The notes under the pieces: generated by a model
What the model saw: the letters and a program-made list of their open reading frames with translations, nothing else
Database searches by the model: none
What the model was told of the DNA's origin: nothing
Origin: Gemmatimonas sp.
Lineage (GTDB): Bacteria; Gemmatimonadota; Gemmatimonadetes; Gemmatimonadales; Gemmatimonadaceae
Reading direction: 5' to 3'
Assembly: GCA_011390935.1 (NCBI GenBank)
Contig: JAABRL010000002.1
Span: 59,277-123,276 of the forward strand
Length of the DNA stretch: 64,000 nt
In this document: in pieces, positions 53,505-61,866 of the stretch
How the letters are laid out: each line of letters begins with the position of its first letter
Numbering within the stretch: the stretch's first letter is position 1
Position numbers and translations under genes: made by a program

Positions 53505-54886
53505 TTCTTCGCCCGCTGTGTGAGCAGCTTCTGATACGCCGCGTCATCGAGTTGCGTCACCGCGATCCACGCATGACTCATTTCGTCGGTCGTGCGATCG
53601 CCGATGCCGACCCACTGATCCGGATCGGGATTGTACGTGTTCTTTTCCGTGTTGTCGTACCACGCGGTGTTGATGATCACGGAACCCGCCGGCAAGAGCG
53701 GCGCTACGGCCTCTTCGTACACGTGGCTGTGATGCCACCCGGGATTCCAGTTCGACACCATGCTCAACGTTTCGCGGCGCCCGTCGGGGTACAGCACTTC
53801 GAGCCGCTTGGCGACGAGGCGCAGATGCCCATGTGGCTGCCAGGAGTCGATGCGCACCGGCGTGTTGAAGCGATGGAAGCCCTGCGTCACCAGTGTGCCG
53901 CGCGGCTCGATCTCGAAGTCGCCCGAGCCGCTTTGCAGCGCGTACAGCCCAAGCGTTTGGCGATGCCGCGTCTCCGGCGTCACCTCGGGCCCGTGAAACC
54001 AGATGCCGACTTCGAGCTGATCGTCCACAATCTCCTTCCCGTTCGGGAAGTAGTGAATGTCGAAGAGCACGTTCGAGCCGGCGGGTGCGATGCGACACGC
54101 GTCGGCCGGGATCACTTCGCCGATCTTGCCGAGGGCGTATTCGGAGAGCCGCACGCTGCCGGGGCCGCCGCCACCGGTGGCATCGGGCTCTCGTTCCGAC
54201 GCGGCCGGCACGAAGATCGAGTTTGCATGGTGCGTCACCGCGCGCCCCGCGACGCTCGGCTTCGTTTCGATGGCCTTGATGCACCGATCAGTGGTGATGC
54301 CACTCGGCACCGACGGCCTCCACCAGCGATCCTGACCGATCGCCGGCACGGTGTACTTCGCGGCCTTCACGATGAGGTCGGGGGGGCCGTAGTCGGCAGC
54401 GAGCCGGTATTCGCCGGCCTCGGGGAGTGGTGGCGCTGGCGGCATGTCGGCGGGATCGCCCTGAGGCATTCCGTCCTCCACCCACTGCACGATCGTGCTG
54501 ATGTCGTCTTCGGAAAGACGCCAATCATGCTGGAGCTGCTGAATGCCGATGTGCGCGTCGTACTGGTAGGGCGGCATCTCGCGCGCCTCCACCAGCTGCT
54601 TGATCAGCGGGCCGTAGCGCCGCGTGTGTGTGTATGTGATGAGCGGCATCGGCCCGATCCCGCCCGGTGAGTGGCACAGCTGGCAGTTCTTCTGCAGGAT
54701 CGGCGCGACGTCGCGCGTGAACGTGACCGCGGTGGAGTCGGCGACGCGATGGGGCGAGTACGGCGCGTCGGTGACGGCGCCAGATGCTGGCGTGACACCG
54801 CGCAACGCCGTGAGCAGCACAGCCACAGCGCCAGAGATGGCGAGGGAAAGCTGCCAGCGTCGCCGGGGCGCCTGGGCGGGGTGCAT
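53501..54886 (-). CDS. Haem c domain fused to PHM/DBM-type copper monooxygenase
   Basis: A 461-residue protein from ATG 54886, with GGAGG six bases upstream. One hydrophobic N-terminal segment (LSLAISGAVAVLLTALRG) is an anchor or signal. The first domain binds one c-type haem (C68-x2-C71-H72). The second resembles the type II, ascorbate-dependent copper monooxygenases, with both copper sites complete: H219, H220 and H278 (VTHHANS, FDIHYFPNGKE), and H352, H354 and M436 (PHGHLRL, TTDEM). The fused haem may supply electrons in place of ascorbate, as inference. Substrate unknown. Confidence 0.9.
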   Translation of the reverse strand: MHPAQAPRRRWQLSLAISGAVAVLLTALRGVTPASGAVTDAPYSPHRVADSTAVTFTRDVAPILQKNCQLCHSPGGIGPMPLITYTHTRRYGPLIKQLVEAREMPPYQYDAHIGIQQLQHDWRLSEDDISTIVQWVEDGMPQGDPADMPPAPPLPEAGEYRLAADYGPPDLIVKAAKYTVPAIGQDRWWRPSVPSGITTDRCIKAIETKPSVAGRAVTHHANSIFVPAASEREPDATGGGGPGSVRLSEYALGKIGEVIPADACRIAPAGSNVLFDIHYFPNGKEIVDDQLEVGIWFHGPEVTPETRHRQTLGLYALQSGSGDFEIEPRGTLVTQGFHRFNTPVRIDSWQPHGHLRLVAKRLEVLYPDGRRETLSMVSNWNPGWHHSHVYEEAVAPLLPAGSVIINTAWYDNTEKNTYNPDPDQWVGIGDRTTDEMSHAWIAVTQLDDAAYQKLLTQRAKK

Positions 54887-55037
54887 CACGATCCTCCGTG
54901 GGCGGGGGGCGGAGAGCGTTGCGGGGGCGGGGGACGATACGGCAGAATATGGAGCTCGCCGCCTCCGGGCGCCATGCTGTTCGGCCGTGGGGGTGCGCCG
55001 TCCGACGCACGACTCACGGCCAGAACGACGCTGCGGT

Positions 55038-55664
55038 CTACCGACGCAATGGGAGTCGGATACCGACCATCGCGGAACGCGTCTGCGCCGTGCCCTCGCG
55101 CCGATGCTCGAAGTGCAGACGGGCTTCCGCGAACAGCGCGAGTGCGCCTGCGTTCGCGTCGAGCCCAATGCCGAGCAGGGTCGTCGGCACCACCACCGAA
55201 GTCGTCTGCGAAAACGAGATCGTGGGAAACGTCGGGTCGGTGACCACGGCATCGAGGCGCGTGCTCACTCGTGCGACACCGCCACCGGCGACCAGATACG
55301 GGAGCCGATGTCGGCGTGTACTGGCCACCCGCACCGCGAGGTCGCTGGCCACCGTCTGCACATCGCCGGTAGTCGAGCTGGCGGCTGCGGCGCGCAGCGG
55401 CTGGTGCGTGAACCGGAGTTCGGTGCGCGCGCGCACGGCGAGACCTCCTCGTGTCGCAAGAGGCACGGTCAGCGTGGCGGCGACGGCGGGCCCGACTGTG
55501 GTGGCGACCGTGCCTCCGCGTGTGTGCGCGACGCCGGCGCCAGCCGAAAGTTGCGCGCCGTCATTCGTAGTGGCGTCTTGCGCGCTGAGCGTGCCGTGCG
55601 CAACGGTCGTCGCGAACAGCATGGCGACCAGGTACGACGACCTGGCAATCTCTGCTCGGCGCAT
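55038..55664 (-). CDS. Predicted outer-membrane beta-barrel protein
   Basis: A 208-residue protein with a signal peptide (YLVAMLFATTVAHGTLSAQ). Alternating beta strands follow (AVAATLTVPLATRGGLAVRARTEL, TTSVVVPTTLLGIGLDANAG, LFAEARLHFEH) and the last strand is SAMVGIRLPLRR. Size and pattern fit an eight-stranded barrel, although the usual terminal aromatic residue is absent. Third gene of the fibre operon; its start is next to the lipoprotein stop (TAG-ATG). Confidence 0.78.
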   Translation of the reverse strand: MRRAEIARSSYLVAMLFATTVAHGTLSAQDATTNDGAQLSAGAGVAHTRGGTVATTVGPAVAATLTVPLATRGGLAVRARTELRFTHQPLRAAAASSTTGDVQTVASDLAVRVASTRRHRLPYLVAGGGVARVSTRLDAVVTDPTFPTISFSQTTSVVVPTTLLGIGLDANAGALALFAEARLHFEHRREGTAQTRSAMVGIRLPLRR

Positions 55665-56132
55665 CTATCGCGTGCTCGTGCCGAGCACAGCCGGTGAGAC
55701 GTGGAACGCCGCCTGCGGCGAGACGCCGAGCGCCTGGGACGTTGGCGCGAGCGCCAAACGGATCGCAGAGACCTCGGCGGGATCGATGGTCCGCTGGCTC
55801 GATGCCGCGGCAAGGGCGTCGTATGTCTGCACGAGGGCGAATCGCGCAGCGGGCGCGTCCTGCGCCTCGATGGCCGCGAACAGTGCGGCCACCGGTCGAT
55901 CCAGTGAGGCGCGGACGGGCACGGCGAGTGTGGGGGTGATGCGCGTCGAGATGTCGCCGAGCGCCGTCAACGCGTTGAGCGAGACGTCGGCGCTGAGTGG
56001 GCCGCATCGGGTTTCCGGTGTGCAGACGTCGGGGCCGACGCTTACGGCATCACCACGACAGCCCGCCAGCGCGAGCGCCGTCGCGCACGCGAGGGAAACG
56101 GAACGGCGCGAGGGGGAGCGGAATCGAAGCAT
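55665..56132 (-). CDS. Lipoprotein of the fibre operon
   Basis: A 155-residue protein from ATG 56132 (MLRFRSPSRRSVSLACATAL) with lipobox LAGC. The mature part has one possible disulfide (VCTPETRCG) and is otherwise helical (ISTRITPTLAVPVRASLDRPVAAL, AARFALVQTYDALAAAS). I do not recognise a family. It lies seven bases after the fibre gene and directly before the barrel gene, so it may anchor or escort the fibre. Confidence 0.8.
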   Translation of the reverse strand: MLRFRSPSRRSVSLACATALALAGCRGDAVSVGPDVCTPETRCGPLSADVSLNALTALGDISTRITPTLAVPVRASLDRPVAALFAAIEAQDAPAARFALVQTYDALAAASSQRTIDPAEVSAIRLALAPTSQALGVSPQAAFHVSPAVLGTSTR

Positions 56133-56139
56133 GTGCCGG

Positions 56140-57741
56140 TTACCGGGGATTGGAGCGGACGTCGAGCAGTGCCTGCAGCTGCAGTTCCAGCGCACGCACA
56201 CGGGCCTGCAGCTCGACGACGGTGGCGTGAGTGTCCGCGGAACGCACATCGAGGGCCTGCACGCCGGCGAGCGTCACGCCCGCGAGATCTCCACTGTTGA
56301 TCGTGGTGGAATCGCCACTCAGCGCGAAGGCCGCGTCCCAGTCCTGGGCCATGGGTCCGATGTGGCGAATCGACGATCCCTGTGCCTTGTACCTCCACGA
56401 ACTCACGGGGACACGACGGAGTGAGGTCAGCACCGACTCGCCGTCCACCGCGCGAAAGTCTGCCTTTTTGGTTCGATCCGAGACGATGTCCCACCCACTT
56501 CCGCCCGAGGCGAGCCGTGCACCCACGGAGTTGTTCACGTCGGTGTAGAACGTGACGCCGCCGATGCCGCGCCCCACGAACTGCAGCGCACCGTTGGCCT
56601 TGAGCGGTTGCGCACCAAACTCCGCGCCCCCGTCAGAGATCACGATCGCGCCCATCTGCCCATCCGAGTCGGCGCTCCGGCCGATCACGATGGATCCGAA
56701 CCCGCTCGCCACACTGAGGGCGCCAATCGCGATGCTGCCCCCGTTCATGGCGCGGGCGCCGGTGCCGATGGCAATGGTGCGCGGCGCGCTCGCGGCGGCC
56801 TGTTCGCCGATGGCGAAGGCGCTTTCGTCCGACGCGGCGGCGCCGTTCCCGAGCGCAACCGCATGGTCACCGCTTGCGACCGTATTGGAGCCCAGCGCCG
56901 TCGAATACCGACCAACGTTGGGGGCGTCCCACATATCGCCAGCCACGGTGCCAGCCCGTAAGGCGGACAGACCGGGAATCCACATGAGTCGGGTGCCCGC
57001 GCCGCTGACGGGGGCGGGGGCACCGAGGCTCACGGTGCCTGTGACCGCGAAGCCGGAGAGCCCTGCCGCGCGAGCGCCGCTGGCGAGCAGATACTGCGGA
57101 TGGTCGTCCGACGCGAGGTTGCTGAGCGCCGTGTGATCGGTCGTTCCTGGCGCACCGGCGGCGCCTGGCACGCCCGCAGGCCCCGGTGCGCCCGCTGCGC
57201 CGTTGGCTCCGGCGGGGCCGGGATCACCCGGGTCGCCCTTCGGCCCTGGCTCGCCTTGCGCTCCCGCCTCGCCGGGATCTCCCTTGGCGCCCGGCTCGCC
57301 CTGTGTACCGGCCGGACCCATCTCGCCCGCGATCCCTTGCGGACCGGAATCGCCCTTCGCTCCCGCTGGTCCGACGGCGCCCGTCGCGCCGCTGTCACCC
57401 TTCGCCCCTTCGGGGCCTGTGGGGCCGACCGGTCCAACGAGGTTGAGCGTGAGTCGGCTGTGCGAGGGCGCGACGCAGCTCGTGGGCGTCCCGGGACCAC
57501 CGACACGATACGCCGTGCCAGAACCCGGCACGATACAGAGATCAATCGCTTCCGTGTGCTGCGAGTGCGCGGCGCGAGCAGCGCGCGAGCTGCTGTCTGA
57601 TACGCTCGTATCTCGCGAGGCGCCTTCGTTGACACGTTGTGCCCACGCCGAGGCCGGCAGGCAGACAAGCGAGACGAGGACGGCGACGGCGAGTACGCGA
57701 CGCGGCTTCGCGACGCGGTCGGACATATGGTGCAGTGGCAT
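56140..57741 (-). CDS. Collagen-like fibre protein with YadA-like head and S74 self-cleaving chaperone
   Basis: About 533 residues from ATG 57741; ATG 57726 (MSDRVAKPRRVLAVAV) is also possible. A signal peptide ends SAWAQ. Residues 103-201 are 33 unbroken Gly-X-Y triplets (GPVGPTGPEGAKGDSG type). Next is a phage tail-fibre-type segment (DHTALSNLASDDHPQYLLASG). Head repeats as in trimeric autotransporters follow near 277-355 (ALGSNTVASGDHAVALGNGA). The C-terminal 113 residues are a peptidase S74 intramolecular chaperone with Ser421 and Lys425/Lys426 (VSDRTKKADF) and RHIGPMAQDW. The product is probably a trimeric surface fibre that trims itself after folding. Confidence 0.92.
   Translation of the reverse strand: MPLHHMSDRVAKPRRVLAVAVLVSLVCLPASAWAQRVNEGASRDTSVSDSSSRAARAAHSQHTEAIDLCIVPGSGTAYRVGGPGTPTSCVAPSHSRLTLNLVGPVGPTGPEGAKGDSGATGAVGPAGAKGDSGPQGIAGEMGPAGTQGEPGAKGDPGEAGAQGEPGPKGDPGDPGPAGANGAAGAPGPAGVPGAAGAPGTTDHTALSNLASDDHPQYLLASGARAAGLSGFAVTGTVSLGAPAPVSGAGTRLMWIPGLSALRAGTVAGDMWDAPNVGRYSTALGSNTVASGDHAVALGNGAAASDESAFAIGEQAAASAPRTIAIGTGARAMNGGSIAIGALSVASGFGSIVIGRSADSDGQMGAIVISDGGAEFGAQPLKANGALQFVGRGIGGVTFYTDVNNSVGARLASGGSGWDIVSDRTKKADFRAVDGESVLTSLRRVPVSSWRYKAQGSSIRHIGPMAQDWDAAFALSGDSTTINSGDLAGVTLAGVQALDVRSADTHATVVELQARVRALELQLQALLDVRSNPR
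57139..57435 (-). repeat. Collagen-like Gly-X-Y repeat region
   Basis: Ninety-nine codons encode 33 consecutive Gly-X-Y triplets without interruption, rich in GDS, GEP, GPA and GAP. The period is 9 bases. Nine-base repeats of this kind are length-variable by slippage. Confidence 0.9.
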
Positions 57742-58039
57742 GGGCTCGATGAAGTAGCGGCGGCAAGTCACAGCCGCACGCGGTGTGCCCGACGATGCCC
57801 GTGACGAGAGATCGCCAACAGGCGCCGAGCAATGAACTCCTGACCGCCGACAACGCTTCGTCGAATGATCATGGCCCACGAAGAGCGACGCGCGATCGAA
57901 GCGAGCGCAACGTGTGCGTGCCGCACGGATGCCCGGGCACGCAGGCCGTTGCATATGCGGCGCGACGCCGCTTCAACAACTGTCGGACTACGTCATCTGA
58001 CGGATGTTGCGACCGTTTCACGCGAATAGACTGCGCACC
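57742..58039. other. Divergent intergenic region between the fibre operon and desaturase
   Basis: No gene seen. It must hold promoters for both directions. A 6-bp hairpin GCGGCG-CGA-CGCCGC lies at 57957-57971. No convincing -35/-10 pair stands out; TTGCGA and TAGACT near 58005-58030 are spaced by only 14 bases. Confidence 0.5.
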
Positions 58040-59032
58040 ATGCCTGCTCCGCTCCCCTCGACCGACGCGCTGCGCGCCCACGTGCGTTGCTACGAGCACC
58101 CAGACACCGGGCGGGCGTGGTGGGCCTTTGCCACGTCGCTCCCGCCACTGCTGATGCTCTGGTGGCTGATGTACCGAACGCTCTCGGTGTCCTATCTGCT
58201 CACGCTGGCGCTGGCGTTCCCCGCGGCCGGCTTCGTGGTGCGCACGTTCATCGTGCAACACGATTGCGGACATGGCAGCTTCCTCGCGTCGCGTCGGTGG
58301 CGCACGATCATCGGCAGACTCTGCGCGCCGTTCACGCTGCTGCCGTATGGCTACTTCCGGCACTTTCACGGCACGCATCACGCGACGTCGGGCAATCTCG
58401 ACAAGCGGCACGTGGACATCGAGACGATCACGGTGCGCGAGTATCGGGCGCTGTCACCGGCTGCGCAGCGCCGCTACCGGCTGCTCAGGCACCCGCTCGT
58501 GATGTTCGGATTCGCGCCGCTGATCTACTTCGTGATCATGATGCGGCTGCCCGTGTTCGCTCGCGCCGCGTGGCGGCGCGAACGCTGCAGCATGCTGATG
58601 ACCAATGTGGCGATCGCACTGCTGGTCTGGTGGGTCGTGTCCCTCGTGGGCTGGCGTGACTTCCTGCTCGTGCAGGCCCCCATCACCGTCATCGCGTCTA
58701 CCGTGGGCATGTGGATGTTCTACGTGCAACATCAGTTCGAAGACACCTACTGGGCGCCGGATGGCGAATGGGATTTCGCGCGGGCCGCGCTCGAGGGCTC
58801 GTCGTACTACGCGCTTCCCGCAGTACTCGCGTGGTTCACGGGGTACATCGGGTACCACCATATTCATCACCTCAGTCCGCGCGTGCCGTCGTATCGGCTT
58901 GTCGAGTGCCATCGAGACACGACGCTGTTTGCCGGCGTGCGCACCATTTCGCTGCGCGAGGGATTCGGCTGCGCGCGGCTCGCGCTGTGGGATGAGGATG
59001 CGCGGCGGTTGGTGCCGGTCCCGTCCGCCTGA
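58040..59032 (+). CDS. Membrane fatty acid desaturase
   Basis: A 330-residue protein from ATG 58040 (MPAPLPSTDALRAHV). All three histidine boxes are present: H74-x3-H78 (HDCGHG), H108-x-H110...H113-H114 (HFHGTHH), and H273-H274-x-H276-H277 (HHIHH). Four or more membrane segments lie between them. The third-box context HHIHHLSPRVPSYRL places it with acyl-lipid desaturases (omega-3/omega-6 or DesA type). It introduces a double bond into membrane acyl chains; position unknown. Monocistronic. Confidence 0.94.
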   Translation: MPAPLPSTDALRAHVRCYEHPDTGRAWWAFATSLPPLLMLWWLMYRTLSVSYLLTLALAFPAAGFVVRTFIVQHDCGHGSFLASRRWRTIIGRLCAPFTLLPYGYFRHFHGTHHATSGNLDKRHVDIETITVREYRALSPAAQRRYRLLRHPLVMFGFAPLIYFVIMMRLPVFARAAWRRERCSMLMTNVAIALLVWWVVSLVGWRDFLLVQAPITVIASTVGMWMFYVQHQFEDTYWAPDGEWDFARAALEGSSYYALPAVLAWFTGYIGYHHIHHLSPRVPSYRLVECHRDTTLFAGVRTISLREGFGCARLALWDEDARRLVPVPSA

Positions 59033-59121
59033 CGCATTCGCCGAGCGGGCACGCTGGTGTCCTCCGCATCGGTGCGCCCTGGCGCCTCACCGGAGGAACG
59101 CGGTGACGCTATCTTGCTCGC

Positions 59122-59523
59122 ATGCGCCACGGCACGGCACGGTACTTCCGGCATCTCACGGAACGCGAGGATGTGTCACTCGCGCGACGTCTGCTCGGCG
59201 GGCTGTACCTCGCGAATGGTGCGCTCGGCCTCACGCTGTTTGCGTGGTTCGTGGCCGCTGCTCGGTGGTCGGGCAAGCCAGTGCCTGCGCCGCCGATTGG
59301 GTATGCGCTCGTGCTCGGCGCGCTCGCCGTGTGGTCGGTGAGCAGTCTGTGGGTTGGTCGACGAGTGCGGCGCGGGACGCGGCGCGGGGTGATCGTGGGA
59401 GCGCTGCTGCATGTCGGAAGTTCGCTCGCGACACTCCCCGCGCCGTCGGAAGCGCCCGTGGCGATCGGCATCAGTGTCCTGAGTGCGATCGGGCTCCTGC
59501 TCGTGTGGCGTGAACTGGTGTGA
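59122..59523 (+). CDS. Small four-TM membrane protein
   Basis: A 133-residue protein with a basic N-terminus (MRHGTARYFRHLTEREDVSL). Four hydrophobic segments are seen: ANGALGLTLFAWFVAAA, YALVLGALAVWSVSSLWV, GVIVGALLHVGSSLATL and VAIGISVLSAIGLLLVW. I do not recognise the family. It stands between the desaturase and a secreted SnoaL-like gene. Confidence 0.75.
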   Translation: MRHGTARYFRHLTEREDVSLARRLLGGLYLANGALGLTLFAWFVAAARWSGKPVPAPPIGYALVLGALAVWSVSSLWVGRRVRRGTRRGVIVGALLHVGSSLATLPAPSEAPVAIGISVLSAIGLLLVWRELV

Positions 59524-59635
59524 TCGGCTGTGCTCTGGCGAACGCCGAGGCGTCGGGGGAACGTTCGCGGTACCATGCAGGCAGCGTTGCGGCGCGTCTC
59601 ACCGTCTCGCTCTCCCACCGTTGAGGAGCAATGTC

Positions 59636-60193
59636 ATGACGACTTACTCACCACGTGCACAATTTCGGCCTCGCGTCCGTCACCTCGCCGCGCTCGCGCT
59701 GCCGGTGACGCTCCTGGCGGTCGGGTTGTGCGTCGGACGCGATCTCTCGGCACAAGCCGCCGGAACGTCGCCCGCTACCCCAGCCACGCGCCTTGATGTG
59801 GCCGCCTCGCTGGCACAAGACTCCGCCGACGCGCTCGCCACGTTCCGCGAAAACCTCGCGGCGATTCACACGCGTGACAAGGCGCGCTATCTGGCCACGT
59901 ACGTGCACACTGAGCGGCTCGTACGGCATGCCCCCACAGCACTCGAGACCGGCTATGAGGGCTGGTCGGCGATCACCGACAACGCGTGGCCCGACACGCT
60001 CATCGTGCAGGACATGCGCGTGGTCCCGCTGGCCCCCGGCGTGGTGTACGGCTACTACCGGTACATCGGTGTGCCGGCGCCCGGTGATACGCTCACAGGT
60101 GTGTCCACGCGCGTGTTCGTGCGTACGCCAGAGGGGATGCGCATCACGGTGACGGCGTCGTGGAACGACGTACCGACCGCTGCAAAACCGTAA
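59636..60193 (+). CDS. Secreted NTF2/SnoaL-like (DUF4440-type) protein
   Basis: A 185-residue protein from ATG 59636, with GAGGAG seven bases upstream. The signal peptide (LAALALPVTLLAVGLCVG) ends near DLSAQA. The mature domain has the NTF2-like pattern: FRENLAAIHTRDKARYLATYVHTERL, GYEGWSAI, and PLAPGVVYGYYRYIG. These folds serve as small-ligand-binding or accessory proteins. It overlaps the esterase start (TAATG), so the pair is translationally coupled. Confidence 0.83.
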   Translation: MTTYSPRAQFRPRVRHLAALALPVTLLAVGLCVGRDLSAQAAGTSPATPATRLDVAASLAQDSADALATFRENLAAIHTRDKARYLATYVHTERLVRHAPTALETGYEGWSAITDNAWPDTLIVQDMRVVPLAPGVVYGYYRYIGVPAPGDTLTGVSTRVFVRTPEGMRITVTASWNDVPTAAKP

Positions 60194-61134
60194 TGTGGCG
60201 TAGCGTCTGGTGTGTGGCACTGATCGCGTGTGGAGGGAGCGGCTCGGCGATCACGACCGCTCCGCCCCCTGATGCACAACCCGCCGTGGTGTGGACCACC
60301 CCCGCGGTGACGGCGCCGCGCGTGCAGTACCGCACCTTCAGCAGCGCAGTGGCGCAGGTGGCCGTCAGCTACCACGTGTACACGCCGGCGCAGTACGACA
60401 GCGGGACCGCACGACGGTTTCCCGTGCTCTACTGGCTGCACGGCAGTGGTGGCGGCCTCGGTGGCATTGCGCCGCTCTCCGCCTACTTCGATCAGGCCAT
60501 CCGGGCCGGGCGAATTCCGCCCATGCTCGTCGTGTTTCCGAATGGCCTGTCGTCGAGCATGTGGGTGGACTCCAAGGACGGTCGCGTGCCCATGGAGCGC
60601 ATGCTCGTCCGCGATCTCGTGCCACACGTGGACGCGACCTTTCGCACGATCGCCACGCGCAGTGGCCGATTGCTCGAGGGGTTCAGCATGGGCGGATACG
60701 GTGCCGCGCGACTCGGCCTGCTGTACCCGGAGCTGTTCGGCGCCATGTCGATGCTCGCGGCGGGGCCGCTCGATCTCGACTTCAATGGACCGCGCGCTCG
60801 CGCCAATCCCGCTGAGCGCGCACAGATCCTGCGCGATGTCTACGGCAATGACATGGACTATTTCCGAGCCGTGAATCCCTTCACGATCGCCGAGCAGTAT
60901 GCGGCTACGGTCCGCGGCACGCCGCGTGCGCTCACGCGGCTCAGGCAGTTGATCGGTGATCGGGATTTCACGCTTCCGGCCAATGAGGCGTTTCGCCGAC
61001 ACATGGACACATTGCGAGTCGGGCATGAGTACACGCTCGTGCCGGACATCGGGCACGACGTCATGGCGCTGCTTGCCGCGTTGGGTGACGACAATCTCGC
61101 GTTCTATCGCGCCGTGTTCGGCAGTGCGCCCTGA
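60193..61134 (+). CDS. Esterase D-like alpha/beta hydrolase lipoprotein
   Basis: A 313-residue protein from ATG 60193, overlapping the upstream TAA. Lipobox LIAC with Cys13 gives membrane anchoring. The alpha/beta hydrolase core shows VLYWLHGSGGG as oxyanion loop, nucleophile Ser165 in GFSMGGYGAARLGL, and a C-terminal His in VPDIGHDVMA. It matches the esterase D/feruloyl esterase/S-formylglutathione hydrolase group. The ester substrate is unknown, possibly carbohydrate esters outside the cytoplasm. Confidence 0.92.
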   Translation: MWRSVWCVALIACGGSGSAITTAPPPDAQPAVVWTTPAVTAPRVQYRTFSSAVAQVAVSYHVYTPAQYDSGTARRFPVLYWLHGSGGGLGGIAPLSAYFDQAIRAGRIPPMLVVFPNGLSSSMWVDSKDGRVPMERMLVRDLVPHVDATFRTIATRSGRLLEGFSMGGYGAARLGLLYPELFGAMSMLAAGPLDLDFNGPRARANPAERAQILRDVYGNDMDYFRAVNPFTIAEQYAATVRGTPRALTRLRQLIGDRDFTLPANEAFRRHMDTLRVGHEYTLVPDIGHDVMALLAALGDDNLAFYRAVFGSAP

Positions 61135-61201
61135 CGCCAGCCGCATCAGACCACCTCGTCGCGCGTCACGCAATCGGGTGATTGCTGCACGACCGCTGGC
61201 G
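61135..61201. terminator. Nested inverted repeats between convergent genes
   Basis: An outer 7-bp pair, CGCCAGC and GCTGGCG (61135-61141 and 61195-61201), encloses a 6-bp hairpin, GCAATC-GGGT-GATTGC (61170-61185). It fills the gap between two convergent genes and could stop transcription from both sides, although T-runs are absent. Confidence 0.4.
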
Positions 61202-61205
61202 CGTA

Positions 61206-61826
61206 TCAGGTATCGGCCAGCGCTTCCACCCGTGCCGCGAGTTGCATCGCGCACTGCAGTTGATGTGCCGCGTCGTTGGCCGCCGCCGTCCCGGCGTACA
61301 GCCTGGCGCTGGTACTCCAGAGCCGACCGCCGTCCACGTAGGTACTGGCCGATTGGGCGCTGGCGTCCGGCGTGTTGCCCACGAGTGCGCGCACCAGCGC
61401 GACTGCGTCAGTATCGGTGTTCACGCGGTCGGCGAGCGCCGGACGGTCGGTGACGGTGCGCAGCCACGCGACCGGGCCCGCCCGCACGGACAATCGCCGC
61501 AGCCGGTACAGGAACCGCGTGAGCCACGCATCGGCAAATCCACTCGGCACGAAATACAGGCGCGCGCTGGCCGTGCAGCTCACGGTCACCCGAACTCTGG
61601 CGCCGAGCGTCTGTTGCGTATGCAGGTCCTCGGTGACGTACTGCGTCATCCGATCGAGTGACACGAGCACCTCGACCGTTCGTCCAGCAACCTGGCCGGC
61701 CCACTGACGGGCGTCCGGGGCGCGCGCGAGACCGAGCGGCAACAGGGAGCCGTCCATGTGCACGAGCAGGTCGCGCACATGGTGCATCGACGGTGTCGCG
61801 GTGGGGTCGGGGCGAGTGCCGGACAT
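61206..61826 (-). CDS. Hypothetical protein of the multicopper oxidase operon
   Basis: About 206 residues from ATG 61826 (MSGTRPDPTATPSMHHVRDL). It has no signal peptide or membrane segment. The N-terminal half is beta-rich (RTVEVLVSLDRMTQYVTEDLH, RVRVTVSCTASARLYFVPSGF) and the C-terminal half helical. I do not recognise the family. It follows the DUF900 hydrolase by 40 bases. Confidence 0.7.
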   Translation of the reverse strand: MSGTRPDPTATPSMHHVRDLLVHMDGSLLPLGLARAPDARQWAGQVAGRTVEVLVSLDRMTQYVTEDLHTQQTLGARVRVTVSCTASARLYFVPSGFADAWLTRFLYRLRRLSVRAGPVAWLRTVTDRPALADRVNTDTDAVALVRALVGNTPDASAQSASTYVDGGRLWSTSARLYAGTAAANDAAHQLQCAMQLAARVEALADT

Positions 61827-61866
61827 GGCAGGCAACCTATCGCCCGGATGACCTTCGCGCTCCCTG

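Noticed and set aside
53462-54670. 402-codon ORF on the plus strand
   Set aside because: Antisense to the haem/copper monooxygenase, which has a good ribosome site and all ligands.
54898-56424. 508-codon ORF on the plus strand
   Set aside because: It covers three tightly spaced minus-strand genes with signal peptides; no domain in the translation.
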